A DNA stretch of 64,000 nucleotides from Euzebya tangerina. Lineage in GTDB: Bacteria > Actinomycetota > Nitriliruptoria > Euzebyales > Euzebyaceae. The notes under the pieces were generated by a model that saw only the letters and a program-made list of their open reading frames with translations, was not told the origin of the DNA and did not search any database. This document shows positions 1 through 10,700 of the stretch, in pieces. The position numbers and the translations under genes are program-made. The stretch spans positions 558,001-622,000 of the forward strand of contig NZ_PPDK01000001.1 in NCBI RefSeq assembly GCF_003074135.1, read 5' to 3'. The first letter of the stretch is position 1, and each line of letters starts with the position of its first letter.

Positions 1-1
1 G

Positions 2-652
2 CTCCTGCCGCAGTACAGCGCCGAGGAACTGGCGGCGGTGGCCGACGAAGCCACCCGTCGAGGCAGCTACGTGGCCGCGCACGCCTACTCACCCGCCGCG
101 ATCTCGCACTCCGTCAGGAACGGCGTCCGCTCCATCGAACACGGCAACCTGCTCGACCGGCCGACCGCAGACGAGATGTCTGCACGCGACGCCGTGCTGG
201 TGCCGACCCTGGCGACCTACGCCGCCATGGAGGCCCACGGCGCAGATCTGGGCATGACTCCGGTCCAGATCGACAAGAACGCCATGGTCCTGACTGCGGG
301 GCAGGACGCGATCCGCATCGCACAGGACGTCGGTGTGGCGGTGGGCTTCGGCACCGACCTGATGGGTTCGCTGGAGGTGCATCAGCTGGAGGGGTTGCGC
401 CTGCAGGTGGAGGCGCACGGGGTCCTCGAGACGCTCCGTTCAGCCACCTCCCGTGCGGCCGCCCTGATCGGGGACGCGGATCTCGGCCGGATCGGACGCG
501 ACGCACACGCCGACCTCATCCTGCTCGACCGGGATCCCTTCGTCGACCCATCGGCCCTCTGGGACCCGACGCCCTCCACCCGGACCGTCTTCCAGGCCGG
601 TCGGAGGGTGCCGCCGTTGGAGCCCGGAGACGCCGTCCCGCTGCCGGCCTGA
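2..652 (+). CDS. Amidohydrolase, imidazolonepropionase/Xaa-Pro dipeptidase-like (C-terminal part)
   Basis: The reading frame is open from the first full codon of the window, so the gene begins upstream and only about 216 C-terminal residues are seen. Metal-dependent hydrolase of the amidohydrolase superfamily; substrate unknown. Visible motifs are a metal-ligand His in VAAHAY, the SIEHG stretch with the next His ligand, and GFGTD carrying the catalytic Asp, followed by a C-terminal segment typical of this family (GRIGRDAHADLILLDRDP) that forms the small beta-domain. It converges on the ABC permease gene, with 21 bp between the stops. The N-terminal HxH metal site is outside the window, so substrate class cannot be judged. 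Confidence 0.85.
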   Translation, partial: LLPQYSAEELAAVADEATRRGSYVAAHAYSPAAISHSVRNGVRSIEHGNLLDRPTADEMSARDAVLVPTLATYAAMEAHGADLGMTPVQIDKNAMVLTAGQDAIRIAQDVGVAVGFGTDLMGSLEVHQLEGLRLQVEAHGVLETLRSATSRAAALIGDADLGRIGRDAHADLILLDRDPFVDPSALWDPTPSTRTVFQAGRRVPPLEPGDAVPLPA

Positions 653-673
653 GCGCCGGCGCAACCGCTCGGG

Positions 674-1474
674 TCAGGACAGATCGCGGCGCTGGAAGGC
701 CACGACACCGATCGCGATCACGGCGACGGAGATGAGAGCGAAGACCACGAGGATGCCAGCCTCCACACCCTCAGCCAGTGCCAGCGTGCCGTCGTAGCGG
801 GTGAAGGGGCTGAGTTCCGCGGCCGTCGCCAGACCGTCGACGAGACCACCCAGGCCCGTCAGCAGGAACAGTCCGAGTGCCAGCCCCGCACTGACGGCTA
901 CGGCCAGGCCGCGGGCCCCGGTCATCGCCCCAACCGTGAAGGCCAGTGACCCGAACATGCCCGCCAGCAGGAACAGCCCGGCGGAGGCCTGGACGACCTC
1001 GGCCGTCCCGAACTCGAGGCCGGCCGGCGGCCCGGTGACCAGCAGGATCACCATCTGCACGACGACCAGGAGGGCCAGCAGCCCGAGCATGCCGATCACC
1101 CGCTCGACCGCGATCGCAGTCCGCGTCCGCGGCTGCGTCACCAGCAGTTCCAGGGTTCCCTGTTGCTCCTCCCCCGCGATGGCCCGGGCGCCCCGCGATA
1201 CCGCGTAGCCGATGAAGATCGCCAGGCCCACCGACCCGAACAGGCGAGAACCGACGACCCCTGCCGCCGAGAAGTCCGCGATCCCCTCTCCGAAGAAGGC
1301 GGTCAGGGCGTCCGGGAGGTTGTCCAGCACCTGGGCGAAGTCCTCCGTGGACCCTTCGACGGCCGGCCATGACCCGATGGTGACGACGGACAGCAGTGTG
1401 ATGCCGATCAGCCATCCGAGGAGTGGACGCCGCTCGCTGCGGACGGTCCGACGCAGGAGCGGCAGGTGGCTCAT
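674..1474 (-). CDS. ABC-2 type transporter permease
   Basis: Membrane subunit of an ABC exporter, 266 residues with about six hydrophobic segments: one near the N-terminus, then clustered helices from about residue 70 to the end. The segment RAIAGEEQQGTLELLVTQP after the second helix is the hallmark of ABC-2 permeases. The start codon overlaps the stop of the ATPase gene upstream by 4 bp (ATGA), so the two are translationally coupled and should form a two-component exporter. The substrate is not indicated; pairs of this kind often export drugs, antimicrobial peptides or lipids. Confidence 0.88.
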   Translation of the reverse strand: MSHLPLLRRTVRSERRPLLGWLIGITLLSVVTIGSWPAVEGSTEDFAQVLDNLPDALTAFFGEGIADFSAAGVVGSRLFGSVGLAIFIGYAVSRGARAIAGEEQQGTLELLVTQPRTRTAIAVERVIGMLGLLALLVVVQMVILLVTGPPAGLEFGTAEVVQASAGLFLLAGMFGSLAFTVGAMTGARGLAVAVSAGLALGLFLLTGLGGLVDGLATAAELSPFTRYDGTLALAEGVEAGILVVFALISVAVIAIGVVAFQRRDLS

Positions 1475-2400
1475 GGTGCAGCCCCCTCAGCCTGAGGCGT
1501 GTCACCGCTCTCGGCGTAGTACTGCAGGAAGACCTGCTCCAGATCAGCATCGCTCCCCCGGAGCGCCTCAACCGGGTGAGCGGCCAGGGCCTTCACGAAC
1601 GCGTCCATGGACCCGCTGACCCGGTAGCGGGCTCGTGGCCCATCGCGGAGCACCACCTCGACACCCTCGATGTCATCCATGCGTCCCGGTGCCTCCCCCG
1701 CGAAGGTGACGTCGAACTCCTGGGCCGATCGGGACCGCAGTTCGGCGACGTCGAGGACGTCGACCAGGTGGCCCCGCCGGATGATTCCGACGCGATCGGC
1801 CACGTGCTCCACCTCACTGAGGACGTGGGAGGACAACAGGACGGCTGAACCCTCGGCGACCGCCTCGGCCACCACGTGCTGGAACTCGACCTGGAGCAGC
1901 GGATCGAGCCCGGAGGTCGGCTCGTCCAGGATCAGCAGATCGTGGCGCCTGGCGAATGCGGCGACGAGACCGACCTTCTGCTTGTTGCCCTTCGACAGAT
2001 CGCTGATCGCCCGGTCAAGATCGAGCTGGAAGCGTTCGGCGAGCCCCGCGATCCGGCTCGGCTCGAAGCCCCGGTGCATGGCACCCAGGAAGTCGAGGAT
2101 CTGCCGACCCGTCCAGCCGGACCACAGGGCCAACTCACCTGGCACGTAGCCGATGCGACGTCGCACCGAGACACCCTCGGCAGGAGGAACACCAAGAACC
2201 TCAGCCCGTCCACGTGTCGGTCGAACCATGTCCAGCAGCATGCGGATCGTCGTGGACTTGCCAGCTCCGTTGGGACCCAGGTAGCCGACCACCTCCCCCG
2301 CATGGACGACGAGCTCGAGGTCGAACACGCCGCGTCCGTCCCCGTAATCCTTGGTCAGCCCCTCCGTTCGGATCACCGCAGCGGTCACGGGCCGGTCCAT
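1471..2400 (-). CDS. ABC transporter ATP-binding protein (ABC-2 exporter)
   Basis: Cytoplasmic ATPase of the exporter whose permease follows with a 4-bp overlap. The 309 residues show Walker A GPNGAGKST near residue 43, a signature region LSKGNKQK, and Walker B LLILDEPTSGLDP with the catalytic Glu. The signature has Lys for the usual Gly (LSKGN), common in the ABC-2/CcmA-like group. The C-terminal 80 residues resemble the accessory domain of drug-exporter ATPases. The start ATG gives an N-terminus that runs quickly into the first beta strand (VIRTEGLTKDYGDG). It is divergent from msrA, separated by 227 bp that hold two inverted repeats. Confidence 0.9.
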   Translation of the reverse strand: MDRPVTAAVIRTEGLTKDYGDGRGVFDLELVVHAGEVVGYLGPNGAGKSTTIRMLLDMVRPTRGRAEVLGVPPAEGVSVRRRIGYVPGELALWSGWTGRQILDFLGAMHRGFEPSRIAGLAERFQLDLDRAISDLSKGNKQKVGLVAAFARRHDLLILDEPTSGLDPLLQVEFQHVVAEAVAEGSAVLLSSHVLSEVEHVADRVGIIRRGHLVDVLDVAELRSRSAQEFDVTFAGEAPGRMDDIEGVEVVLRDGPRARYRVSGSMDAFVKALAAHPVEALRGSDADLEQVFLQYYAESGDTPQAEGAAP

Positions 2401-2504
2401 CCTGTTCTGGCTCTGTGGGTGCGCCGTTCACCGTACTCCAAAACCGAAACAACCCCCGCTGGCTGCGGCGGAGGTTACTTCGGGACTGATCTGTGAAAGC
2501 TGCG

Positions 2505-2575
2505 AGAGAACACCTGTCTCTCTGTAATGCATTCGAACCCAGCGTGAGATCGGATTGGAGAGATCACAGGTCTCT
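2505..2575. promoter_or_regulatory. Paired inverted repeats upstream of msrA
   Basis: Two copies of AGAGA-N7-TCTCT lie at 2505-2521 and 2559-2575, 54 bp apart, close to five helical turns. The first has six-base arms (GAGAGA/TCTCTC). They sit between the divergent ABC exporter and msrA genes. The spacing and near identity suggest a dimeric regulator binding two sites, perhaps redox-responsive given msrA; the regulator is unknown. The copies would also form small hairpins in a transcript starting upstream. Confidence 0.45.
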
Positions 2576-2627
2576 TACAACTGGCCGAGATGGGTATCGT
2601 TTGATCACGGACCCCGTTGGAGACCCC

Positions 2628-3317
2628 ATGTTCAAGTTCCTCTCTGGCAACAAGACCACCATGGTCAGCAAGGCCGATGCCCTGCCTGGCCGCGACACGC
2701 CCATCGACCCCGGCTCGACCCACGTGGTGCTGGGCACGCCCCTCCAGGGGCCGTGGCCCGATGGCATGGAGATCATCTACGTCGCCATGGGCTGCTTCTG
2801 GGGAGCCGAGCGGATCTTCTGGAAGCTGGACGGGGTCTACTCCACCGCCGTGGGGTACATGGGTGGTTGGACCACCAACCCCACGTACGAGGAGACCTGC
2901 ACCGCGCAGACGGGTCACACCGAGGCCGTCCAGGTCGTCTACGACCCGAGCACGATCGACGTCGAGACGTTGATGAAGGCGTTCTGGGAGAACCACGACC
3001 CCACCACGCCGAACCGGCAGGGCAACGACGTCGGGACGCAGTACCGCTCGGCCATCTACCCCACCACCGAAGCCCAGATGACGGCCGTCCAGGCCAGTGC
3101 CGACCGCTACCAGATGGCCCTCGAGGAGGCCGGGTACGGCGCAATCTCGACCGAGATCAAGCCGGCCGACGAGGCCGGCGACGGCACCTTCTACTTCGCG
3201 GAGGAGTACCACCAGGGCTACCTGCACAAGAATCCCCGCGGGTACTGCAACCACGGCTTCTGCCAAGTCGGGTACGACCTCGAAGCGCATGGCCAGACCG
3301 GGACCGGGGTGGCCTGA
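2628..3317 (+). CDS. msrA: Peptide-methionine (S)-S-oxide reductase MsrA
   Basis: Reduces the S epimer of methionine sulfoxide in proteins and peptides, repairing oxidative damage in the cytoplasm. The 229-residue product has the catalytic motif GCFWG with Cys56, followed by GVYSTAVGYMGG and a C-terminal GYCNHGFC carrying the likely resolving cysteines (Cys207, Cys212). The ATG at 2628 was chosen because a GGAG lies about 6 nt upstream and the protein then starts like longer-form MsrA; an in-frame GTG at 2493 would add 45 residues unlike the family and would overlap the inverted repeats. Likely monocistronic. Confidence 0.95.
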   Translation: MFKFLSGNKTTMVSKADALPGRDTPIDPGSTHVVLGTPLQGPWPDGMEIIYVAMGCFWGAERIFWKLDGVYSTAVGYMGGWTTNPTYEETCTAQTGHTEAVQVVYDPSTIDVETLMKAFWENHDPTTPNRQGNDVGTQYRSAIYPTTEAQMTAVQASADRYQMALEEAGYGAISTEIKPADEAGDGTFYFAEEYHQGYLHKNPRGYCNHGFCQVGYDLEAHGQTGTGVA

Positions 3318-3325
3318 GCCCACGG

Positions 3326-4348
3326 TCAGCGGCTGGCCATCATCTTCTCGACCCAACGCTCCAGCAGCGGGGGTGTGCCCTGCAGCAGCTTGAGCAGCGC
3401 ACGCTCGCGTCGGTCGTACAGCGAGGACGTCCGGGACGCACGCCAGGCCGCTGCGAGGTCCTCGACAGGGGCCGTGATCACGTCCGGGTGGACGTAGCTC
3501 CCGCGAGCGACCGCACGCGTGTTTCCGAGCACCTCGGCTGCTGCGTCGACGGCCTCGATCTCTGAGGCACCCTCGACCCGAGCTTCGAGCGCGATCGCAG
3601 ATCCACCCCAGGTCCGGAAGTCCTTGCACGTGACCGGTGTGCGCGTCATCTCGTCCAAGAGGGCGTTAGCGTCCGACGCTCGCAGTCGCCTCGTGCCGTC
3701 CAGATCCCGGAGGACGAAGATCTCCTCATTCGCGGCATCGAGGTCGGCGACGACGTCCGCCAACATCTGGTCCTCGATGACGATCTCCCGGTCGACGCCG
3801 GACTTGCCCGGGTAGGCGAGCGTGATGGTGTCGCCATCCACCTCGACGTGGTCGGCCGTGAGCGTCGAGACGCCGAAGTGCCCGAATTCGCGAGCTGAGC
3901 GCCGTCCGCCGATCCGAGCGACGCCGGTGTCGACCAGACGCACCATGGCTGCGACCGCCCGTCGCTCGGGGTCACGGTCGTCGGCCAACATCTGGTCCAG
4001 CCGCTTCCGGATGGCGCCCAAGCGTGAGCCGATGTCCGCCAGCCGATCGAAGTTCAGCAGTCGACGACCCTCGGTCCATCGGTCGTGATACCGGTACTGC
4101 AGTCGACCGGCCTCGTCGGAGCCGCGGGCCTGCAGATGGCCGTCTGCGGTCTCGCAGATCCAGACGTCCTGCCACGCCGGTGGCACGACCAAGGCCTCGC
4201 ACCGGTCTCGATCGGGGCCCTGCAGCAACCCTCCACCGGGGTCGTGGTAGCTCCAGCCACGGCCCCGGCGGGTTCGGGTGATGCCTGGCTCATCGCCGGA
4301 GATGTATCGCAACCGGAGACTGGTTGCGAAGGCCTCGCCCGCATCCAC
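3326..4348 (-). CDS. DNA topoisomerase IB
   Basis: Relaxes supercoiled DNA by a transient 3'-phosphotyrosine nick, without ATP. The 340-residue protein has the bacterial/poxvirus topoisomerase IB layout: an N-terminal domain with LRYISGDEPGITR and PPAWQDVWIC, then the catalytic domain. Likely catalytic residues are Arg145 (TGVARIGG), Lys182 in the YPGKSG hairpin, Arg245 (KDFRTWG), Asn276 (LGNTRAV, where eukaryotic enzymes have His) and the nucleophile Tyr285 in GSYVHP. The GTG at 4348 was chosen: it lies 7 bp after the stop of the upstream lipoprotein gene. A longer open frame to 4666 runs antiphase through that gene and has no homologous look. Confidence 0.93.
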   Translation of the reverse strand: MDAGEAFATSLRLRYISGDEPGITRTRRGRGWSYHDPGGGLLQGPDRDRCEALVVPPAWQDVWICETADGHLQARGSDEAGRLQYRYHDRWTEGRRLLNFDRLADIGSRLGAIRKRLDQMLADDRDPERRAVAAMVRLVDTGVARIGGRRSAREFGHFGVSTLTADHVEVDGDTITLAYPGKSGVDREIVIEDQMLADVVADLDAANEEIFVLRDLDGTRRLRASDANALLDEMTRTPVTCKDFRTWGGSAIALEARVEGASEIEAVDAAAEVLGNTRAVARGSYVHPDVITAPVEDLAAAWRASRTSSLYDRRERALLKLLQGTPPLLERWVEKMMASR

Positions 4349-4355
4349 GGTGCGC

Positions 4356-4844
4356 TCAGCCTGACAGCTGCAGCGAGAACTGGGAGTCGTCCTGTTCGAG
4401 TGGGGCTGCTGAGATGAGCAGCTCCTGGTCACCCATGGCCCAGCGCGACTGCAACTGCTGCTCACCGTCGTCGTTGTCGTCACCGCTGGCGTCAGCGTCG
4501 ATCTGTGACCAGCCGAGCGGCGGCAGCACCTCCTCGAAGTGCGCGATCGCGTCTTCGACGGACGATGCACGCAGCGAGAAGGTCTGGACCGTGACGCCGT
4601 CCTCCTGGCTCGCGGGCGACAGGGGTTGGGAGGCCGTCGGCAGCGGGATCTCGGCGAGTTCACCATCTACGACGGTGTCCGGTCCTGCGGCCGGCATTTC
4701 CTCCCCGGCCTCTGGGAGCCCGAGTTCCGGCTGCGTCTCGGCTCCGGCGATGGCCGCGTCTTCGTCGAGTATCTCGTTGCCGCTGTCGTCGCACCCGGTC
4801 AGGAGGAACAGCAGCACCGCTGCCAGGATCATCGCGTGTCTCAT
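4356..4844 (-). CDS. Putative lipoprotein of unknown function
   Basis: A 162-residue protein with a short basic start, a hydrophobic stretch and a lipobox LLTGC ending at Cys18, so it is probably lipidated and anchored to the outer face of the membrane. A low-complexity acidic/Pro linker (residues about 20-75) leads to a C-terminal domain of about 80 residues starting near VTVQTFSLRA with a run of Asp/Asn (DASGDDNDDG). No family is recognised. It is 7 bp upstream of the topoisomerase IB gene and probably co-transcribed with it, but no functional link is evident. Confidence 0.8.
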   Translation of the reverse strand: MRHAMILAAVLLFLLTGCDDSGNEILDEDAAIAGAETQPELGLPEAGEEMPAAGPDTVVDGELAEIPLPTASQPLSPASQEDGVTVQTFSLRASSVEDAIAHFEEVLPPLGWSQIDADASGDDNDDGEQQLQSRWAMGDQELLISAAPLEQDDSQFSLQLSG

Positions 4845-4914
4845 ACGGTCGACCTACCCCGGGCCGATGCGGTGTCAACCCGGGGACTGGCATCGGTGCA
4901 ACATTCAGACGCGA

Positions 4915-4947
4915 CGACGGCGGCCGCAGGTGTCACGGCCGCCGTCG
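4915..4947 (-). terminator. Hairpin downstream of the Rho-N tail protein gene
   Basis: A perfect 12-bp GC-rich stem (4915-4926 with 4936-4947) around a 9-nt loop, starting 35 bp after the stop of the leftward gene at 4982. There is no U-tract, which is common in GC-rich actinobacteria. It separates that gene from the lipoprotein/topoisomerase pair. Confidence 0.5.
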
Positions 4948-4981
4948 GTGTCCTGGCCCGGGGCCTGGACGGTGGGTGGTG

Positions 4982-5578
4982 CTAGCGGAGCGCCTTGATC
5001 AGCTCGTCCTTGTTCATGCCCGAGCGACCCTCGATGTCACGCTTGGTGGCCATCTCGTACAGCTCGGCCTTCGTCATGTCCTGCAGCGCGGCGTCGCTGT
5101 CCTTGCCGATGGTGTCGGTGGCGCTGGACGCGGCCTCGACCACGCTCTCGCTGGTCTCGGTCGCGGACGTCCCCACGGCCTTGATGCGGCTGAGCACGTT
5201 GGTGGCGCTGTTGCGGAGCGCGGTGACGGCGGCCAGAACACCCTGCCGGGTCTGATCCGCATCGTCCTTGACGTCGTCCAGGTCGTCGTCGGCGGACAGG
5301 CGCTCGATCAGGAGACGACCGCGAGCGGTGAGCTCCTCGAACCCCTTGCCGGCCTCGGTGCGGCGCTTCTTGGTCTCGGTGCCGACGTTCTCGACGGCGT
5401 CCTCGAGTGCGGAACGCAGCTGCTCGATGGCATCGGTCAGGCGGGCGGTGACGTTCTCGGGCAGGTCGTCGGAGCTCTCGGCCAGTTGGCGTGCACGGGC
5501 GATGAGTGCATCGCCGGCGCCGAGGGTGGCGTAGCCGAGGTCGGAGATGTTGATGCGGTCCTTGGGAGTGGTAGCCAT
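4982..5578 (-). CDS. Helical protein with C-terminal Rho-N/SAP-like domain
   Basis: A 198-residue protein, mostly Ala/Glu/Asp/Arg-rich helix in residues 20-155 with heptad-like spacing, resembling HBHA/phasin-type coiled-coil proteins. The last 35 residues (MTKAELYEMATKRDIEGRSG then MNKDELIKALR) match the small Rho termination-factor N-terminal/SAP-like fold, a nucleic-acid-binding module often appended to chromatin or stress proteins. It could be a nucleoid- or polymer-associated coiled coil tethered to DNA. A strong GGAGGGAT precedes the ATG. The gene is alone, with a hairpin downstream. Exact role unknown. Confidence 0.75.
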   Translation of the reverse strand: MATTPKDRINISDLGYATLGAGDALIARARQLAESSDDLPENVTARLTDAIEQLRSALEDAVENVGTETKKRRTEAGKGFEELTARGRLLIERLSADDDLDDVKDDADQTRQGVLAAVTALRNSATNVLSRIKAVGTSATETSESVVEAASSATDTIGKDSDAALQDMTKAELYEMATKRDIEGRSGMNKDELIKALR

Positions 5579-5644
5579 GGGTGATCCCTCCAGGATCGTG
5601 GTGAGTTGAGCTTCGCAATCCGGTGCAGTGAACTTTGGTGGGTC

Positions 5645-5672
5645 TTGTAGCTACCGGAGTGATAACTATAGT
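5645..5672 (+). promoter_or_regulatory. Candidate promoter for the DsbA-family gene
   Basis: TTGTAG at 5645-5650 and TATAGT at 5667-5672 are 16 bp apart. The -10 lies within a perfect palindrome AACTATAGTT (5664-5673), so on the other strand it also supplies a TATAGT for the divergent gene at 5578. About 100 nt to the start at 5779. Read by eye only. Confidence 0.3.
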
Positions 5673-5778
5673 TCCCACTCGACCGTCTTTCACCCCTCTT
5701 CGTCGGCGTCGGGGTGTCCGTTCGGGCGAGTGGTCGCTGGTGTGGAATGGCGGCGGCGTCGCGCGCGTTCGCCTAGAC

Positions 5779-6480
5779 ATGCTGGTTGAGATCTGGTCCG
5801 ACGTCGTGTGTCCCTGGTGCGCCATCGGCAAGGCCCGCTTCGACAAGGCGCTCGCTGCGTTCCCCCGCGCGCAGGAGGTGGAGGTGGCGTGGCGCAGCTT
5901 CGAACTGGACCGCCACGCCGGCCCGAGCAGCGATGCCGGTATCAGTTACGCGTCACGACTGGCGCAGAAGTACCGGACCTCCGTCGATCAGGCCAACGTG
6001 ATGATCGATCGGATGACCGAGCAGGCCGCCCAGGAAGGGTTGACGTTCGACTTCTCCATCGCGAACCCCGGCAACACCTTCGACGCGCACCGCGTGATCC
6101 ACCTGGCCGCCGACCGCGATCGTCAACACCAGGTGAAGGCTCGGTTCATGCAGGGCTATCTGTCGGAGGGAGCGGCGATCAGCCGGCACGAGGTCCTGGT
6201 CGACCTGGCGACCGAGGCGGGGCTGGAGCGTGACGAGGTCGAGGACACCCTGGCGGGCGAGGCCTACGCCGACGCCGTGAGAGCAGACGAGGCGCAAGCC
6301 ATGGAGTACGGCATCTCGGGCGTGCCCTTCTTCGTCCTCGACGGACGGATCGGGGTCTCTGGTGCACAACCGGTCGAAGCGCTGGTTGCGGCACTCGACA
6401 AGGCGCTTCCCGCCGCGTCACCCCTGGAGATGGCTGGTACCGATCCGGAGGCTGCCGCCTGCGGGATCGACGGCTGCTGA
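5779..6480 (+). CDS. DsbA-family (FrnE-like) thiol oxidoreductase
   Basis: A 233-residue cytoplasmic protein with a thioredoxin fold and helical insertion. The active site CPWC (Cys11 and Cys14) follows the first strand MLVEIWSDVV, exactly as in FrnE-type 2-hydroxychromene-2-carboxylate isomerase/DSBA-domain proteins. A cis-Pro loop is visible in GISGVPFFVLDG near residue 177. It probably handles disulfides or protects against oxidative stress. No signal peptide. ATG at 5779 was chosen because the motif always sits near residue 11; the open frame extends 48 residues further with no matching sequence. It converges on fba. Confidence 0.88.
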   Translation: MLVEIWSDVVCPWCAIGKARFDKALAAFPRAQEVEVAWRSFELDRHAGPSSDAGISYASRLAQKYRTSVDQANVMIDRMTEQAAQEGLTFDFSIANPGNTFDAHRVIHLAADRDRQHQVKARFMQGYLSEGAAISRHEVLVDLATEAGLERDEVEDTLAGEAYADAVRADEAQAMEYGISGVPFFVLDGRIGVSGAQPVEALVAALDKALPAASPLEMAGTDPEAAACGIDGC

Positions 6481-6493
6481 CGCCGGGACCGCG

Positions 6494-7522
<1,029 letters not shown>

Positions 7523-7719
7523 GGAGGCTCCGATTGGTCACGGCTGGCGTCGTTCTCCGTGAGCGTAACCTCCAGCGCCACGGCGGGAAACGCCCAGGAA
7601 TGTTCGGCTGATGTAACAAACCGGATACCCAAACGAACGGTCGTCAGATAGGTTTCGGCTGCTCGACCACATCACCGCGGGCCCGTCGTACCTGATCCCG
7701 CGAGAAAAGAGATCGTCAC

Positions 7720-10700
7720 ATGCGCCGCTCCTTGCTCTACGCCCTGGTCCTGATCCTGGTCGGATCACTGACCGTGGCACCCCTCTCCGCACAGGACGAG
7801 GAGGATGGTGAGCCCGCGGCTGGTTCGGCTGGCGACACGCCCACCGACACCGAGGTCATCCGGTTGGCCGGTGATGGTCGGGCCGCCACGGCCGCTGCGA
7901 TCGCCTTGGCTGACGACACTCCAACCGACACGCCGACAGACACCCCGACGGACACCGTCCTGATCGCCCGCGATGACGCGTTCCCGGATGCGCTGGTTGG
8001 CTCGGTCCTCGCGGGAGCACTGGACGCACCCATCCTGCTGGCGTCGACGTCAGGCGTTCCGGACGTGACCCTGGACGCGATCGATCAGCTGGGTGCGACC
8101 ACCGCCGTGCTCCTCGGTGGTGTAGCCGCCCTCGGCCCCCAGGTTGAGTCTGACCTCGGCGCGGCTGGCCTGACCGTGGACCGGTTGGCCGGCGACACGC
8201 GACTCGAGACCGCTCAGGCCGTGGTCCAAGCGGCCGACTCGGCCAGTGAGACGGTTCCGGGATTGGTCGGCGGTGACCTGGTCGGGTTGGTGGCGAGCGC
8301 GAATGACTTCCCCGACGCGCTCGTTGGTGGGGCTGCCGCTGCGGGAGCTGGACTACCGCTTCTCCTGGTCACACCCGAGGGTGTTCCGAGCGAGACGGCT
8401 GAGCTGATCGAGGACCTCGACCTCGATGGCGTGGTCATACTCGGCGGCACAGCTGCCGTCCCGGAAGCGGTTGCCATCGAGCTGGAGAACCTGGGTGTCG
8501 ATGTGAGCCGCCTGGCCGGCGACACCCGCCAAGCCACCGCCGCAGCCGTCGCCAACTGGACCGTGGACACCCTGAACTGGCGGCCGACGGGCGCCGTGCT
8601 GGCCCGGCCTGACGACTTCCCCGACGCGCTGGCTGCGGCACCGTTCGCCGGAGACATCAACGCACCGATCCTGTTGGCCGGATCGGACGACGCGGCCGAA
8701 GTCCTGGGGTCGGTGAGCGGCTGCACCGTGACGACGCTCTACGTCGCCGGTGGAGAGCTCGCGGTCAGTGATGCCGATGCCCAGGCGGCGGCCGAGGCGG
8801 CCGGATCGAGCGATGCCTGCGGCATGGACGTCCGCGCCTTCCCGCAGCAGGCCGTGGTGCCGGTAGGTGCCGACTACACCGTGACGGCGGACCTCTTGGA
8901 CCGCGAGCGGATGGAGTTCACGCAGACCACGGACCTCCAGGCCACCTTCACGGTCAGCGCTGACACCTTCAGCGTCGGCGTCGCGACACCCACGATCGGG
9001 CAGACGACCGTGCCCATGTCGGATGCCGGCACCGCGGCGGCCACCTTCACCTCCAACTCACCCGGGTTGGTCGTGGTCGAGGTCTGCGGCTCAGGCGCAG
9101 ACGGCGATGAGGTCTGTGACACGACGGCCGTCCGCTTCACCGCACGGTACGCCGCTGAGATCGAAGGCCAGATCGGCTACGTCGACATCATCGACGGACG
9201 CGTGTGCGTCGCGGCAACGCCCGCCACCATTCCGTCAGTGACGTTCGTCGGTCCCGACCGCGAGTACAGCTTCGACGGCTCGACCGGGTGCGCCGATGCG
9301 GCCGGTCTGACGTCCGCGGTGGTTGATGCCAACCCGGATGACTATGGCTTCGTGCTCGGCACCACCCCCGCCGGTCCTGTCGTGCCCATCGGCAACGACT
9401 ACCGGGAGTGGAGCCCGACCGAGGCTCCGCCGCTGATGGAGAGCGATGCAACGGTCAGCGGAGTCGACTTGCTGGCCAGCCTTCCCGAGACCAACGGCTC
9501 CACAGCCCTCAACTTCATGACGGCTGGTGGGCTGGACATCATGGTCGCCAACGGGCAGTACGGGCTGAAGCTGTACGACATGGCTGACCCGACGGCACCG
9601 GTGCTGCTGGATGCGTTCATCATGCCCGACTTCTGGCAGAACGAGGACGTCGACCTCGATGACGACCGAGACCTCGTGTTCCTCTCCCGCGACCCCCGCG
9701 CGTTCGACGGCACCACTGATGACGGCGTGGCCGGCCTGTACATCTTCGACGTGTCCGATCCAACCGACATCGTGCGGATCGGCTTCCACGAGCTCCCAGC
9801 CGGCCACACGGCATCGTGTGTCCCCACCGAAGACGCAGCCTGCGACTTCCTCTGGTCTGGTGGTCCGGCGACGGGTTTGCACCAGCCCAGCGATTGGGGC
9901 GGCCGGCCGGTCTTCGTGACCGACGTCAGAGACCCGGCCAAGCCCTTCACCTATCCCCAGCCCCTTCTCACTGAGCAGAACGACGGGATCACCGACTACG
10001 CACACGACGTCCAGGTGGACGCTGACAACGTCGCCTGGGTCTCCTCCCGAGGCGGTGTGTACGGCTTCCACACGATGGGGGAGCACACCGATCCCCTGAC
10101 CGGCATGACCCGTCAGGCCACCCCGACGGACCCGATTCCTGTGGCTGGTGGCGGCCTCCGTGACGCCGACGCCCCCTCGCGCTTCATGCACAACTCCTAC
10201 CGACCGGTCGGCGAGACCGCCGACGAGGGAGCTGACCTCGAGGCCGGGGGCTACGACGAGGGCGAGTTGCTCTACATCACCGAAGAGGCCTTCTCGACCG
10301 CGTGTGAGAGCGACGGTCGCCTACTGATCGCGAGCCTGGATGGCAGCGAGTCGGGCGATGGGTTCATCTCGACACCGGAGGATCCCTTCCGCCTTGAGAC
10401 AGTCGGGATCTGGTCACCGATCAACGCAGAAGGGCCGTCGGAGGGTCTGTTCTGCAGCGCTCACTACTTCGAGGTGCAGGACTCGGTCCTGGTGCAGTCC
10501 TGGTACTCCCAGGGCACCCGGTTCCTCGACGTCTCCGATCCGGCCAACCCGCGACAGATCGCCTACTACCGACCGAACGCCGGAGTCAGCTTCGCACCGT
10601 ACTTCTACGAGGACTATGTGATCGTCGCGGACTTCACCCGGGGGATCGAGATCCTGGAATTGAACGACGATGCCGCGGCAGCGCAGGCCGGCTCGGACGA

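Noticed and set aside
2475-3629. Leftward open frame of 384 codons across msrA
   Set aside because: Antisense to msrA, with low-complexity translation; msrA has full motifs and a ribosome binding site.
5664-5673. AACTATAGTT palindrome as a regulator site
   Set aside because: Only 10 bp, single, and explained by a -10-like element.
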